Assembly (NCBI RefSeq): GCF_900188105.1 | Contig: NZ_FZNP01000002.1 | Coordinates: forward strand, 124,001 to 188,000 | Direction: 5' to 3' | Length of the DNA: 64,000 nucleotides | Source: Actinomadura mexicana | Lineage (GTDB): Bacteria > Actinomycetota > Actinomycetes > Streptosporangiales > Streptosporangiaceae | In this document: positions 23,432 to 33,019 of the stretch, piece after piece | How positions within the stretch are numbered: position 1 is the first letter of the stretch | How the letters are laid out: each line of letters begins with the position of its first letter | Made by a program: the position numbers and the translations under genes | Notes under the pieces: model-generated | Told to the model about the DNA's origin: nothing | The model's database searches: none | The model's input: the letters and a program-made list of their open reading frames with translations, nothing else

Positions 23432-25620
23432 GCCGCCCACAGCGGCGCGCGCGGGTCCCACCACCAGAGCAGGCGGCGCGGGAGCGGCCGGGAGCGGCGC
23501 AGCGCGGCGGTCACGGAACGGGCTTCCGCGACCGTGAACGCGGCGTCCTCCAAGGTGACCGAGCCCCCGTAGCGGGCGGCGTTCACCAGTCGGCCCACCC
23601 TGCGCAGCCGTTCGGGGTCGATGCGCGGCAACTCCCGCGCGAGCCGCTCCGCCATCTCGACAGGGGTGGCGGACGCGGGGACGGGCAGGCCCGCGACGCG
23701 CGTCGCCACCAGCACCTCCGTCCAGGCCGCCCGGATCCGGTCGGGCGCGGTGCCCCGGTGCAGCCTGCGCAACCGGATCGCGCCCAGCAGCGGGGCCCCG
23801 AGCAGGAAGGCCAGCAGGGCCACCGCCGGGAGAACGAGCAGGCTCTCCGTGCGCGAGCCCGACCCCGGGCGCCCGCCGCCGCCCGCACCGCCCTGGTCGC
23901 CGAGACCCTGGGCGTCGGGATCGTCGGACTGCGCATCGCCTTCCTCGATCTGCTGCCCGGAACCGGCTTGGGGGGACGCCTGCGAACGCTCGCGCGGGTT
24001 CGGGTCGTAGGGCACCCAGCCCAGGTCCCGGAAGTAGATCTCGCCCCAGGCCACCGCGTCGCCGGTACGGACCACGCGGTCGCGGTCGCCGCTCCCGGGC
24101 CCGAACCCGACCGCCACCCGGCTCGGCAGCCCGGCCGCCCTCGCCAGCACCGCGAACGCGCTGGCGAACTGCTCGGACGTCGCGCCTCCGCCCCTGCGGC
24201 CCGGGGTGACCAGCAGCTTCGCGAGTTCGGCGTAGCCGTGCCCGCCCGGGGCGCCCGCCTTGAAGGTGTAGGACTCGCGCAGGTACCCGGCGAGGCGGGA
24301 CGCGCGCTGGTGCGCGGTGCCGTCCCCGGCGGCCCTGCGGGCGATCTCCTCCAGCTTCGGCGGCGCACCGGGCGGCAACCGGAGGAAGCGCTGGTACCCC
24401 TCGCCGGAGTCGATCACGGCTCCGGCCGTCTTCGAGCCGCTCCACTCCGGGACGTCGCCCGTCACGGAGTACCTCCGCCCCGCCACCGGGCCGTCCGAGG
24501 AGAGGAGCGTGCCGGAGTCCTCGTCCTGCTCGACCGCGAGGCCGTCCACCCGGGTCGGGATGCCGGGAACCGGCACCCAGCCGCCGGGCAGCGTGCCGAC
24601 CGAGACGCGCACCCTGGTCCGCACCGTCTTCGGAGGCATGACGGCGGGAGGCAGCAGGCTCGCCCCGCTGGGAAGGTAGGTGCTGTCGGGCAGCCAGGCC
24701 GGCCCGGTGAACTCGGAGAGCACCGCCCACCGCAGTTCCGTCCTCGGTCCCGACACGCTCATCAGCGGCACACCGGGATCGGCTGACCACGCCGACAGGT
24801 AGGACAGGGGGTTGCGCTGCTCGGTCGGCGCCGCGGGGGGACCGGCGGCCCTGCGGGGATCGGCCGCCTTGACCGGCCACTGCTCCAGCACGCCGGACCC
24901 GCCGACCACGGCGACGGCGCCGGGCAGGGCCGCCGCGCAGGCCACCGTCGCGACCGCCGCGCCGATGCGCGGGCTCGGCCGGCGCCGGGCGGGCGTGGAC
25001 GCCGCACCCGCCGGGTCCGCCACCCGCACGGTGAACCCGGCGCTCGCGGTGTCCGGGCGGGCCTGCGGCGCGGCGGTCAGCAGCACTGCGGCGCCGGCGG
25101 CCACCAGGGCGGCCGACCAGTAGCCGGGCCCGGTCGCCTGCGGGTTGAGCGCCGCGGCCCCGCACAGGAGCAGCGCACCGGGCAGCAGCGCGGGCAGGAC
25201 GCGGCTCTCGCGGAACAGCACCGTCGCGATCGCCGCGGCCAGCCAGACCGCCGCCACCGGGAACGCCAGCAGGTCCACGGTCACCGGAGCCCGCGGCGAG
25301 GTCGTCAGGATGCGGGCGCCGGAGTGCAGCACCGCGTCCACGGCGGCCGGCACCGGGCCCTTGACCGGCCCGGGGGACCACGAGGCGAGGGCGACCAGCC
25401 AGACGGCGGCCACGGGCAGACCCGCCGAGATCGCGGCTGGTCCGAGCCCGCGCAGCATCCGGTACGCCGCCGACGTCACCGCGACGGCGAGGGCCGCGGT
25501 GACCGCCAGCACGGTGAACGCGGGAAGGGGCCGGTCGTACCCGGCCGCCAGCAGCGGCGCCGGCGCGGCGGCGGCCAACGCGACGGCGGCGGACGACAGC
25601 GCGGTCCGGATCCGGGTCAC
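23407..25620 (-). CDS. Transglutaminase-like (TgpA-type) membrane protein lacking usual catalytic residues
   Basis: A protein of about 737 residues from a GTG (25620) that overlaps the DUF58 stop as GTGA; ATG at 25632 is the alternative. There are six or so N-terminal membrane helices, then an extracytoplasmic transglutaminase-core domain, one helix near residue 610 (LLVLPAVALLAFLLGAPLLG) and a cytoplasmic C-terminal DUF4129-like region. In the core, the site of the usual nucleophile reads TSEQFAS (Ser482) and the His position reads DAVAWGE (Val523); the Asp in VPYDPNP remains. It belongs to the MoxR-DUF58-transglutaminase triad, a conserved envelope module of unclear role. Confidence 0.85.
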   Translation of the reverse strand: MTRIRTALSSAAVALAAAAPAPLLAAGYDRPLPAFTVLAVTAALAVAVTSAAYRMLRGLGPAAISAGLPVAAVWLVALASWSPGPVKGPVPAAVDAVLHSGARILTTSPRAPVTVDLLAFPVAAVWLAAAIATVLFRESRVLPALLPGALLLCGAAALNPQATGPGYWSAALVAAGAAVLLTAAPQARPDTASAGFTVRVADPAGAASTPARRRPSPRIGAAVATVACAAALPGAVAVVGGSGVLEQWPVKAADPRRAAGPPAAPTEQRNPLSYLSAWSADPGVPLMSVSGPRTELRWAVLSEFTGPAWLPDSTYLPSGASLLPPAVMPPKTVRTRVRVSVGTLPGGWVPVPGIPTRVDGLAVEQDEDSGTLLSSDGPVAGRRYSVTGDVPEWSGSKTAGAVIDSGEGYQRFLRLPPGAPPKLEEIARRAAGDGTAHQRASRLAGYLRESYTFKAGAPGGHGYAELAKLLVTPGRRGGGATSEQFASAFAVLARAAGLPSRVAVGFGPGSGDRDRVVRTGDAVAWGEIYFRDLGWVPYDPNPRERSQASPQAGSGQQIEEGDAQSDDPDAQGLGDQGGAGGGGRPGSGSRTESLLVLPAVALLAFLLGAPLLGAIRLRRLHRGTAPDRIRAAWTEVLVATRVAGLPVPASATPVEMAERLARELPRIDPERLRRVGRLVNAARYGGSVTLEDAAFTVAEARSVTAALRRSRPLPRRLLWWWDPRAPLWAAQPARLPR

Positions 25621-26762
25621 TGCGCCCACCATCGGCCCTCGTTCCACCGCTCGGCGAAGCCGGCCGGATCGGCCGCGCGCAGGAGCCGCACCCCGGCGGG
25701 CGCCGCGAGGCCCCCGCCGCCGCCCGTGTCGCCAGGGCCGATCAGGCCGACCAGCGAGACGGTGTGCCGCGCCGCGAGCGGCCGCATGGCCGCGGCGGTG
25801 TCCTCGCCCGCCGCGCTCGTGGACAGCAGCACGATCGCGCGTCCCGTCGGCGCGGAGCGCAGCCCCGCGCAGGCGGCCGGGAAGTCCGCGCCGGGCCGGG
25901 CCGCCGCCTCGGCGAGCACGTCCAGGTGCGCGGTGACGCCCGCGGTCGCGGGAGAACGCACGCCGCCGGCGAGCCGCAACTCGACCGGGACGTCCGGGCC
26001 GGACCGCACGATCGACGCCGCGACCTCCACGAGGATGTCCAGCTCGTCCGGACCGTACCGGTCGTCGACCAGCACGGTCATGCCCGTGCCGGCGGAGTCG
26101 GCGTGCTCGCGGACCATCAGGCGCCCGCGGCGCGCGGACGTCCTCCAGTGGATCTGGCGGACGTCGTCGCCGGGCGCGTGCTCGCGCAGGCCCGCGAAGG
26201 CCCCCTCGGAGGCCCGGACCGACGCCGACGAGGTGTCCCGGCCCCCGCCGCCGGCCGCGGGCACGGGGACGAGGTGGTGGTGGCGCGGATGCACCAGCAG
26301 GCGCACCGGCACGTCGTCGGCCGCCCGGACGGCGCGCGCGAGCCCCAGCGGGTCGGTGCGGACCAGGTTGAGCGGCCCCGCCTCCACCACACCGCGCCGC
26401 TGCGGGGTCAGCTCGTACCGGATCGCGGGGCGGGCGGGGCCCAGGGGCAGGACGACCGGCTCCCCGACCCCGGTGACGCGCTCGGCGACGGTGGCCCTCC
26501 CGGTGCCGCTGCCCGCCGTGACGTCCAGGACGACGGTCACGGGTTCTCCCGCGCGGACCCGCGGCGCCGTGATCCGGCGGCCGACCCGGGCGGCCGGGAG
26601 CCGGCCGGCGAGGACCATGGCCAGCGCGACGGCCGGGAAGGCCAGCGCCCCCAGCGCGCCCGGCGCCAGGTAGCCGAGACCGAGGCCCCCGCCGCACAGG
26701 ACGGCACCGGACGCGAGCAGCGCCCAGCCACGGGCGGTGGGGCGGAGGGTGCCGCCTGCCAC
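25617..26762 (-). CDS. DUF58 (von Willebrand-A-like) protein
   Basis: A 381-residue protein with two adjacent N-terminal membrane helices (LLASGAVLCGGGLGLGYLAPG and ALGALAFPAVALAMVLAG), then a beta-rich stretch and the DUF58 signature around APGDDVRQIHWRTSARRGRLMVRE (residues about 200-222). The subsequent TVLVDDRYGPDELDIL replaces a full MIDAS-type DxSxS motif. DUF58 proteins pair with MoxR AAA+ ATPases in assembly or maturation of envelope complexes. Four base pairs separate it from the moxR stop, and it overlaps the transglutaminase-like gene. Confidence 0.88.
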   Translation of the reverse strand: MAGGTLRPTARGWALLASGAVLCGGGLGLGYLAPGALGALAFPAVALAMVLAGRLPAARVGRRITAPRVRAGEPVTVVLDVTAGSGTGRATVAERVTGVGEPVVLPLGPARPAIRYELTPQRRGVVEAGPLNLVRTDPLGLARAVRAADDVPVRLLVHPRHHHLVPVPAAGGGGRDTSSASVRASEGAFAGLREHAPGDDVRQIHWRTSARRGRLMVREHADSAGTGMTVLVDDRYGPDELDILVEVAASIVRSGPDVPVELRLAGGVRSPATAGVTAHLDVLAEAAARPGADFPAACAGLRSAPTGRAIVLLSTSAAGEDTAAAMRPLAARHTVSLVGLIGPGDTGGGGGLAAPAGVRLLRAADPAGFAERWNEGRWWAQ

Positions 26763-26765
26763 GGC

Positions 26766-27752
26766 CTAGCCGTTCCCCTGCGCCGCCGGGACGGGGACTT
26801 CGGCCAGGACGCCGTCCAGGAGCTCCGCGGTCTCCGCCGCGCCGGCGGCGCCCGAGAGCGGCACCAGCCGGTGCGCCCAGACCGGCCGCGCCAGGGCCTT
26901 GACGTCGTCCGGGGTGACATAGCCGCGGCCGTCGGCCAGCGCGTAGATCCGCGCCGTCCGGCACAGCGCGATGGAGCCCCGGAGGGAGACGCCGGCCCGC
27001 AGGTGCGGATGCCGCCGGGTGCGCTGGGCCAGGCGCAGGACGTACTGGTGGACGGAATCGGCGACCGCGACCCGGTCGGCGGCCGCGCCGAGCCGCGCCA
27101 TCTCCTCGCCGATCAGCACCGGCGCCAGGTCTTCGGGCTCGGTCAGGGACGAGCCGCGCAGCAGCGACAGCTCCGCCTCCTCGCCCGGATATCCCAGCGA
27201 CAGCCGCATCAGGAAGCGGTCGAGCTGCGCTTCGGGCAGCGGGAACGTCCCCTCCAGGTCGATGGGGTTCTGCGTCGCCACCACCAGGAACGGGCGCGGC
27301 ACCGGGTGCGCCTTCCCGTCCACGGTGATCTGCCCCTCCTGCATCACCTCGAGCAGCGCCGACTGCGTCTTCGGGGAGGTCCGGTTGACCTCGTCCACGA
27401 TGACGACGTTGGCGAACACCGGGCCCGGGTGGAACTCGAACTCGCGGGTCCGCTCGTTGAAGATCGTCACTCCGGTGACGTCGGAGGGCAGCAGGTCGGG
27501 CGTGCACTGCACGCGGCCGATCTTCCCGCCGGTGACCGCCGCCAGCGCGCGCGCCATGGTCGTCTTGCCCATGCCGGGCAGGTCTTCCAGCAGGACGTGC
27601 CCGCCCGCGGCGAACGCCGTGAGGATCAGCCGCACCGTGGCGGGATCGCAGCGGGCCGCCGACTGGATGCCGGAGGCCATCCGCTCGAAGGCGGCGGCGG
27701 CCAGCAGCGCCTCCTCGTCAGGCAGCGCGGGCGGCGCGGTCGTGGTGCTCAC
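26766..27752 (-). CDS. MoxR-family AAA+ ATPase
   Basis: A 328-residue chaperone-type AAA+ ATPase. Walker A LLEDLPGMGKTT is at residues about 75-86, Walker B NVVIVDEVNRTSPKTQSALLEVMQEG near 130-155, then sensor 1 ATQNPIDLEGTFPLPEAQLDRF and the arginine-finger/sensor 2 region. All catalytic motifs are intact, unlike the pseudo-enzymes nearby. It sits between the exported propeller protein gene and DUF58, in an operon typical of actinobacteria, and probably remodels or inserts cofactors into partner proteins. Confidence 0.93.
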   Translation of the reverse strand: MSTTTAPPALPDEEALLAAAAFERMASGIQSAARCDPATVRLILTAFAAGGHVLLEDLPGMGKTTMARALAAVTGGKIGRVQCTPDLLPSDVTGVTIFNERTREFEFHPGPVFANVVIVDEVNRTSPKTQSALLEVMQEGQITVDGKAHPVPRPFLVVATQNPIDLEGTFPLPEAQLDRFLMRLSLGYPGEEAELSLLRGSSLTEPEDLAPVLIGEEMARLGAAADRVAVADSVHQYVLRLAQRTRRHPHLRAGVSLRGSIALCRTARIYALADGRGYVTPDDVKALARPVWAHRLVPLSGAAGAAETAELLDGVLAEVPVPAAQGNG

Positions 27753-27764
27753 TCATAACCCTTC

Positions 27765-29675
27765 TTAGCCGCAGTTGCCCCAGCCGGCCGAGGCGCTGGC
27801 GCCGGACGCGCCGCCGGAGTACCGGACGCAGTCGCCCGGCGCCAGGACGAAGACCGGTCCGGCGTAGTACTTGAACGTGCCGTTGTCGGCGGCGACCTTG
27901 CCGCCCTTCTGGCTCTGGAGGCGGACCCAGACGTTGGTCCCCTTGCCGATGTCCGCGGTCTTCATCGTGACCGCGCAGTTCTTCTTGGTGCTGGCGCTGT
28001 AGAGCTGGTAGATCCGCCCGCCCGAGAACGACGAGGACCGCTGGACCTGGTAGTTGCCGCCCGCGGTCGCGTTGCAGACCTGCGCCGGCGTGTACGGGTT
28101 GCGGGTCTGGGTGGGCTTGGGCTTCGGCTTGGTCGGGGTGGGCTTCGGCGTGGTGGGCTTCGGCGTGGACGGCCTGGGCGTGGACGGCCGAGGCGTGCTC
28201 GGCCTGGGCGTGCTCGGCCTGGGCGTCGTCGGCCTGGACGTGGTCGGCCTGCTCGTGGGCGTCGTTGTCCTGGTAGGCGACTTCGTCGTGGGCGCCGTCG
28301 TGGGCGCCGTCGTGGGCGTCCGTGAGGGCAGCCGAGGCGACGGAGTACGCGAGCCGGGCGTCGCCGGAGCCCGGGGCGCTTCCGTACGGCCGGTCGCAGG
28401 GGGCGTCTCGGGCCTGTGGGACGGCGGCGTCTCGGGCGCCTCAGGAGAGGGCCTCGGGTCGAGCGGGTACGGGAGGACCGGATCGGCGGGCGGTGCCGGC
28501 ACCGGAGGCGGGCTGCTCGCCCCGTCGCCCGGCGTTCCCGGGCGCTCTGCGCCCCGCCCCGGCCCACCCGGGTACTTGCCGACCTTCCGGGCCACCCCGT
28601 CACCGCCGACGACCAGGGCGTCCGTGCTGCCCGGCGCGTTGACGAACAGGTTGCCCTCGCGGACCTGAAGCTCCATGTCGCCGCGCCCGGCCGGCATGGT
28701 CAGCATGCCGGTCTGCCGCCCCGCCGGCTCGAAGACCCGGACCTGCCCGGTCTCCCGCACGGGCAGGTACACCTTGCCGGCGAACGGCACGGCGGGCTCC
28801 TGGACGGGATCGGTCAGGGGGAACGACCGGACCGGGCCGCCCTTGCGCACGTCGCCCAGCGTGACCACCGAGCCGGCGCCGGGCACCGTGACCGCGGCCA
28901 GCGCGCCGTGGGTGCGCGCCGGAACCATCGCGCCGGCGAGCGACACCGGCGCCGTGACCTTGCGGGTGCCGCCGCCCGTCGCGACCACCAGCTCGCGCCC
29001 GCCGCGGTCGACCACGAGCGCACCCTCGTCTAGGACGGTCATCGTCAGATCGTGGTCGGGCGGGGCGGCCTCGGACGTCCCGACGACGGTGGCGCCTTGG
29101 GCGGAGACCTTCAGGGCGATGACGGTGCCCTGCCGGGGCACGGCCACCCACAGCCGGCCGGCGTCGTCGAACTCACCGCCGACCAGCGGTCCGGGCAGTT
29201 GCAGGACCGGGCCCACGGGACGCAGCGTGGCCGGGTCCAGCGCGCGCACCGCGCCGGACGTGCGCTCGACCAGCGCGGCCCCGTCGGCGCCCATCGCCAG
29301 GTGCGGATCTCCGCGGGTGCCGATGTCCAGCCGTCCCGAGAAGCCCAGGCCGCTGAGGTCGAGCGACGACACGCGGCCGGTGTCCAGGTCGTGGATGAGC
29401 AGGAACTTGTCGTTCTGGGTGACCTGCACCCGGTGGCCGCGGGCGTCCCTCACCTCGCGGCGCTGCTCCACCCGTCCGCTGTCGGGGTTGACCCGGTCCA
29501 CCTCGCCGGCCGTCCGGCTCCACAGCCAGGCGCTGCCGTCGGTGGCCGCGACGGCGAGACCGACGCGCCCCCCGCCGAGCAGCGTGGCCAGCAGCAGGAC
29601 CGTGACCAGGACGGCGGCGGCCCACCAGCCGCCTCGCGCGCGAACCATCTCGGCGCCCTTCATCCGCGACTTCAC
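27765..29675 (-). CDS. Exported propeller-like protein with Pro/Thr-rich stalk and C-terminal Cys domain
   Basis: A 636-residue protein. The GTG at 29675 is favoured by GAAGGAG five bases upstream. An N-terminal anchor helix (WWAAAVLVTVLLLATLLGG) is followed by beta-propeller-like repeats to about residue 360 (e.g. SGAVRALDPATLRPVG, AGRLWVAVPRQGTVIALK, GKVYLPVRETGQVRVFEP). Next comes a 150-residue Pro/Thr/Ser/Lys-rich stalk and a C-terminal domain of about 110 residues with four Cys (AQVCNATAGG, KKNCAVTM, PGDCVRYSG, GWGNCG). It is the first gene of the MoxR-DUF58-transglutaminase operon and is probably the surface protein this module serves. Confidence 0.8.
   Translation of the reverse strand: MKSRMKGAEMVRARGGWWAAAVLVTVLLLATLLGGGRVGLAVAATDGSAWLWSRTAGEVDRVNPDSGRVEQRREVRDARGHRVQVTQNDKFLLIHDLDTGRVSSLDLSGLGFSGRLDIGTRGDPHLAMGADGAALVERTSGAVRALDPATLRPVGPVLQLPGPLVGGEFDDAGRLWVAVPRQGTVIALKVSAQGATVVGTSEAAPPDHDLTMTVLDEGALVVDRGGRELVVATGGGTRKVTAPVSLAGAMVPARTHGALAAVTVPGAGSVVTLGDVRKGGPVRSFPLTDPVQEPAVPFAGKVYLPVRETGQVRVFEPAGRQTGMLTMPAGRGDMELQVREGNLFVNAPGSTDALVVGGDGVARKVGKYPGGPGRGAERPGTPGDGASSPPPVPAPPADPVLPYPLDPRPSPEAPETPPSHRPETPPATGRTEAPRAPATPGSRTPSPRLPSRTPTTAPTTAPTTKSPTRTTTPTSRPTTSRPTTPRPSTPRPSTPRPSTPRPSTPKPTTPKPTPTKPKPKPTQTRNPYTPAQVCNATAGGNYQVQRSSSFSGGRIYQLYSASTKKNCAVTMKTADIGKGTNVWVRLQSQKGGKVAADNGTFKYYAGPVFVLAPGDCVRYSGGASGASASAGWGNCG
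28125..28330 (-). repeat. Tandem 15-bp repeats coding TPRPS units
   Basis: On the minus strand the sequence codes for successive TPRPS/TPKPT/TSRPT pentapeptides in the stalk of the exported propeller protein. The DNA units (ggcctgggcgtgctc-like on the plus strand) are nearly identical over several copies. This is coding low complexity, not a CRISPR array. Confidence 0.8.
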
Positions 29676-30151
29676 GGCCGCTCCTTCGTCCCGGGGGCTT
29701 GGCGTCGCGGGCTCGGCCCGCTCATGTCGGCGGCCATCAGGGCAGGTCTTCTTCCCAGGTCAGAGATGCTTGTCGAACCGGTCGGCGGACGGCCGGTCCG
29801 CGCCGGCGTCGGCGATGCCGTGAAGCAGGGCACTGCGGCACCTCCGCCGCCTCGGAGACCGACTCGCGAGTCCATCAGCGGTGGGTCCGCCCGGCCTGCC
29901 GCCGCGGCCGACACCACGCTACAGATCACCGTCCGGAGCCCGCACGATCTTGCAACCGCCGAAACCGCCGTGTGGCGGAGACGGACGCGTTCGCCGGCTG
30001 GAAGCCCGCGCGCGGGCCGGGGCGAACCTGGGCTGTGCCGTCCCCCGCCTCGGCCGCGGCCGGGCGAACGCACTCGGCATGATCGACCTCGCCCGGGTCA
30101 CCGCTCGCGGGACCCCGAGCATCTCGTCCGGAGGGTGCGCGGAGTCGACGA
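29676..30151. other. Intergenic region, no gene seen
   Basis: This 476-bp stretch separates the exported propeller gene start (minus strand) from the stop of the PucR-type gene (minus strand). It must carry the promoter for the MoxR operon. Short open frames here have no protein-like composition. Confidence 0.5.
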
Positions 30152-31762
30152 CTACCCCAGCGCCACGTTGGCGTGCCCCTTCCGATATTCGTTGAGCGTG
30201 AAGACGGATCCCGCCCTGTTGCGCGCGATGACCTGAACGGCGAGGAAGGCGTCGACGATGGTCGGCAGCGAACGCAGCGATCCGCCGATCAGCTCTTCGG
30301 CGCGGCCGATCCGGTACCGCACCGAGTTCGGGTGGATGTTCAACTCGTTCGCGGTGTCGTTGATGCTGAGGTCGTTCCGCATGTAGACGATCAACGTTTC
30401 GAGGAGGTGCTCGCTGGCTTCTATCTTGGCCAGCAGGTCGTGCGACCGCCGTAGCAGCTGGTCTTCGTCGGCGGTGCTGATGGCGATGTCGGCGACGGCG
30501 AAGTCCTCGAACCGCTGCACCGCGGGACCGTCGGCCGCGCGGGTCAGGCTGCGGGTGAGTGCCAGCCGCGCGTCCCGGTAGCTGTTGCCGATCAGGTCCA
30601 GCGACGCCACCCTGCGGCCGATGCCGGCCGACGCCTGGAACTCGCGGCCCCTCAGGACGCCGACGGCCTCGTCGATGAGGCGGCTGTCGCGGCACTGGAG
30701 GATCACGACCGCGACGCCCTCGTGGGAGCCGACGAGGTGGGGCGACGAGGAATTGGAGACCAGCCCCCGAATGATCTGCGTGACGTCCCTCAGCTGCTGC
30801 GAATGCAGTTCTGGGTCGAGTCGGCGCTGGCTCCAGTGAGGCAGGGCGACGGCGGCGACGAAGCACGGTCCGTGCGGCTCGAACCCGAAGCGACGGACCT
30901 GGTCCCAGCCGAACTTCTCGTAGCCGTTGTTCATGACCAGTCGTTGCAGGACGTCGGCCCGCTGCAGTGCCTCCTCGGTCGCCGCGGCGCGCCGGCTGAG
31001 GGCGATGACGTCGAGCAGCTGCTCGACGGTCGTGATCAACTGCGAGACGATCTCCTGCGGGGTCGGATGGCCGCGCCTCGCCAGCACGATCCAGCGGTGC
31101 GCCTCTTCCGGCCCGTTGATCAGAGAGGCCACGACGTGCCACTGCCCGACGGTGAACTGCTGCCGCTCTTGGGATGACTTGTCGATGCGCTGCCAGATGA
31201 CACTCGCGGGGCCGTCCCCCGTGGCCGCCAGGAGCCGCCCGTCGGGGTAGTAGAGGATCACCGTGCTGTTGACCAGGGCGCCGAGACGGCGCAGCAGCGA
31301 GTCCGTCGGATCAGGCGTGGAGACGGCGGCGATGAGGCTGGACTGCAGCGCGAGCAACTGCTGGTAGAGGACGAGCTCGCTGCGGGCCACACGTTCGTTG
31401 ACGGCGTCCTTGATGGAGCGCAGGGACGAGTTGGCCGGCGCTGAGAGCAACGGCATATCCAAGGCCCCGGCGGCTGCCACGATCGCCGGCGGCAGCCGGG
31501 TGGCGTCCGCTGCCAGCGTGTGGACGATACCGACCGCGCCCGCCGTCTTCGCGGCGGCGACGAGCGCCTCCGCGCCGCCGGGACCCGCGCCCTCGGGCAG
31601 TCCGCTGGTGAGCAGCAGTACCGCACGGTGTTCGGCCGCGGGAAGCCGCCCGAGTTGCAGTACCTCGGCCCGGGCGATCTCCGCGGTCCTGGCCCGGTTG
31701 CCCCCGACCATCAGCTGAAGCTCGAGATCGACGTTGCGTTGCAGGTCTCCGATAGTGAACAT
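30152..31762 (-). CDS. PucR-family transcriptional regulator
   Basis: A regulator of about 536 residues. The C-terminal PucR helix-turn-helix is clear: LLETLIVYMRNDLSINDTANELNIHPNSVRYRIGRAEELIG, about 45 residues before the end. The middle GGDEF-like/CdaR domain (GPCFVAAVALPHW to GIGRRVASLDLIGNSYRDARLAL) and the N-terminal sensor region also fit. An in-frame GTG lies at 31783, but ATG 31762 has a better upstream purine run and begins MFTIGDLQ. It follows the monooxygenase beta gene after 203 bp. PucR-type proteins are usually substrate-responsive activators, so it is the candidate regulator of the paired promoter blocks near 40 kb. Confidence 0.9.
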   Translation of the reverse strand: MFTIGDLQRNVDLELQLMVGGNRARTAEIARAEVLQLGRLPAAEHRAVLLLTSGLPEGAGPGGAEALVAAAKTAGAVGIVHTLAADATRLPPAIVAAAGALDMPLLSAPANSSLRSIKDAVNERVARSELVLYQQLLALQSSLIAAVSTPDPTDSLLRRLGALVNSTVILYYPDGRLLAATGDGPASVIWQRIDKSSQERQQFTVGQWHVVASLINGPEEAHRWIVLARRGHPTPQEIVSQLITTVEQLLDVIALSRRAAATEEALQRADVLQRLVMNNGYEKFGWDQVRRFGFEPHGPCFVAAVALPHWSQRRLDPELHSQQLRDVTQIIRGLVSNSSSPHLVGSHEGVAVVILQCRDSRLIDEAVGVLRGREFQASAGIGRRVASLDLIGNSYRDARLALTRSLTRAADGPAVQRFEDFAVADIAISTADEDQLLRRSHDLLAKIEASEHLLETLIVYMRNDLSINDTANELNIHPNSVRYRIGRAEELIGGSLRSLPTIVDAFLAVQVIARNRAGSVFTLNEYRKGHANVALG

Positions 31763-31965
31763 GGCACTCGTCCCATACGACACATTGACGGGGGAGCGTA
31801 TCCCACACTCTACGACGCCTCATTGAGTTCGATCCAGCCTGAATTCGCTGGTCAGGAGGCTGAACTCGGGCGAGGACCGGACCGGTCCGGTGACGTCGCC
31901 CCACAGGCCGTCATGGGGTCACGTCCCGCAAGCCGTCCCTCGGAGACCGGTCCGGTATGTTCGGG

Positions 31966-32982
31966 TTATCCGACGGCAGTCGATTCCCGGACGAGAGAGG
32001 CCCGGGCGCTCGCCGCCGCCCTCCTCACCTCCGCGCCGAGATCGCTCCCGGGCACCAACGCCTGGCAGTACGCGTCGATGGCCGCGTCGCCGAGCGCGCC
32101 CCACTTGTCGAGCCAACCGCGGACCAGGTCACGGTTCGCCTGCCCGTGATCGCCGGATTGCAGGGCGTACTCCACGAGCGCCTGCGACCACTTCTGGGTG
32201 CGATCGCTGTCGATGAGCTGGGCACGGCACAGCAGCGCCAGCAGCGTGTCCCCGTTCTCCTGCGCGACTGCCGACAGAGCCCGCAGAATGGCCGCGTCGA
32301 TCGCCGGCCGGGCCACGAGATTCACCGCGACGAACTGCTCGGCCCAGTCCCACGTGACGAGGGCGCGCTCCATCAGCTCCCGGAACCCCTGCCAGGCGTC
32401 GTCGTCCTCCCAGCGGGCGCGTTCCTGACGCCCGAACCCGGTGGAGGGGTGGGAGCCGGCGAGCTCCGCCGTCCGGTAGGCGACGCGCGAGACCCATCGC
32501 AGATGGTCGCCCGACTCGAAGATGAAGCAGTTCTCGATCGTGCTCGACGGCGCGAGCGCGGCGAGGTAGGCGGCCGACATCTGCACCGTGTGCAGCAGGT
32601 ACCGGCTGGGCGTGTAGAGGCGCGCCAGCTGCGCGACCCACTCGTCCGACAGCCCGCTGTCGTGCTCGTTCTTGTTGTGGTCGTCGAGCAGGGCGTCGAC
32701 ATGCGCCTCCTGCCCGTCCTGGATCATGTTGTACGTCCGGTAGACGATCTGGTCAGGATCCCGGAAACCGTCCCAGTCGGCATGCCTGAGGGGCGATTCA
32801 TTGCGGTATTTGACGTACCACTTGCTCAGCGGCACATCTGGCCCCATGGCCCAGGGAGCCTCGTCGTCGGTGCTCCAGAGCAGGTTCGTGGAGACGATCT
32901 CGTACTCGGTCGGCCTGCGCCGGTTCTTCGTGAGGTGACTCCACGTCTTCAACGGCCTGGAGACGTCGTTGGGATCGCTCAT
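31966..32982 (-). CDS. Soluble diiron monooxygenase, hydroxylase beta subunit (TmoE-like)
   Basis: A 338-residue protein with the TmoE/TouE pattern: N-terminal KTWSHLTKNRRRPTEYEIVSTNLLWST, then SKWYVKYRNESPLRHADWDGFRDPDQIVYRTYN. It is the structural, non-metal partner of the alpha subunit in the (alpha-beta-gamma)2 hydroxylase. GAGGAG sits 6 bp before the ATG at 32982. It is the fifth and last gene in the monooxygenase set, in the order alpha, gamma, Rieske, effector, beta, as in tmoABCDE. Confidence 0.92.
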   Translation of the reverse strand: MSDPNDVSRPLKTWSHLTKNRRRPTEYEIVSTNLLWSTDDEAPWAMGPDVPLSKWYVKYRNESPLRHADWDGFRDPDQIVYRTYNMIQDGQEAHVDALLDDHNKNEHDSGLSDEWVAQLARLYTPSRYLLHTVQMSAAYLAALAPSSTIENCFIFESGDHLRWVSRVAYRTAELAGSHPSTGFGRQERARWEDDDAWQGFRELMERALVTWDWAEQFVAVNLVARPAIDAAILRALSAVAQENGDTLLALLCRAQLIDSDRTQKWSQALVEYALQSGDHGQANRDLVRGWLDKWGALGDAAIDAYCQALVPGSDLGAEVRRAAASARASLVRESTAVG

Positions 32983-33019
32983 GAGTTTCTCCTCGGTCTT
33001 GTCCTTGCGGGGGTAGGCG

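Noticed and set aside
23407..27507. One continuous minus-strand open frame of about 1366 codons
   Set aside because: It is the transglutaminase gene frame extended by chance through the opposite frames of DUF58 and moxR. Codon pattern and protein composition are normal only up to 25620, and a GTGA overlap marks the real start.
28125..28330. Tandem 15-bp repeats suggestive of a CRISPR array
   Set aside because: No unique spacers; the repeats encode TPRPS pentapeptides in the exported protein stalk.
29676..30151. Several short open frames on both strands
   Set aside because: Arg/Pro/Ala-rich compositions typical of non-coding frames in high-GC DNA, no ribosome-binding sites and no recognisable domains.
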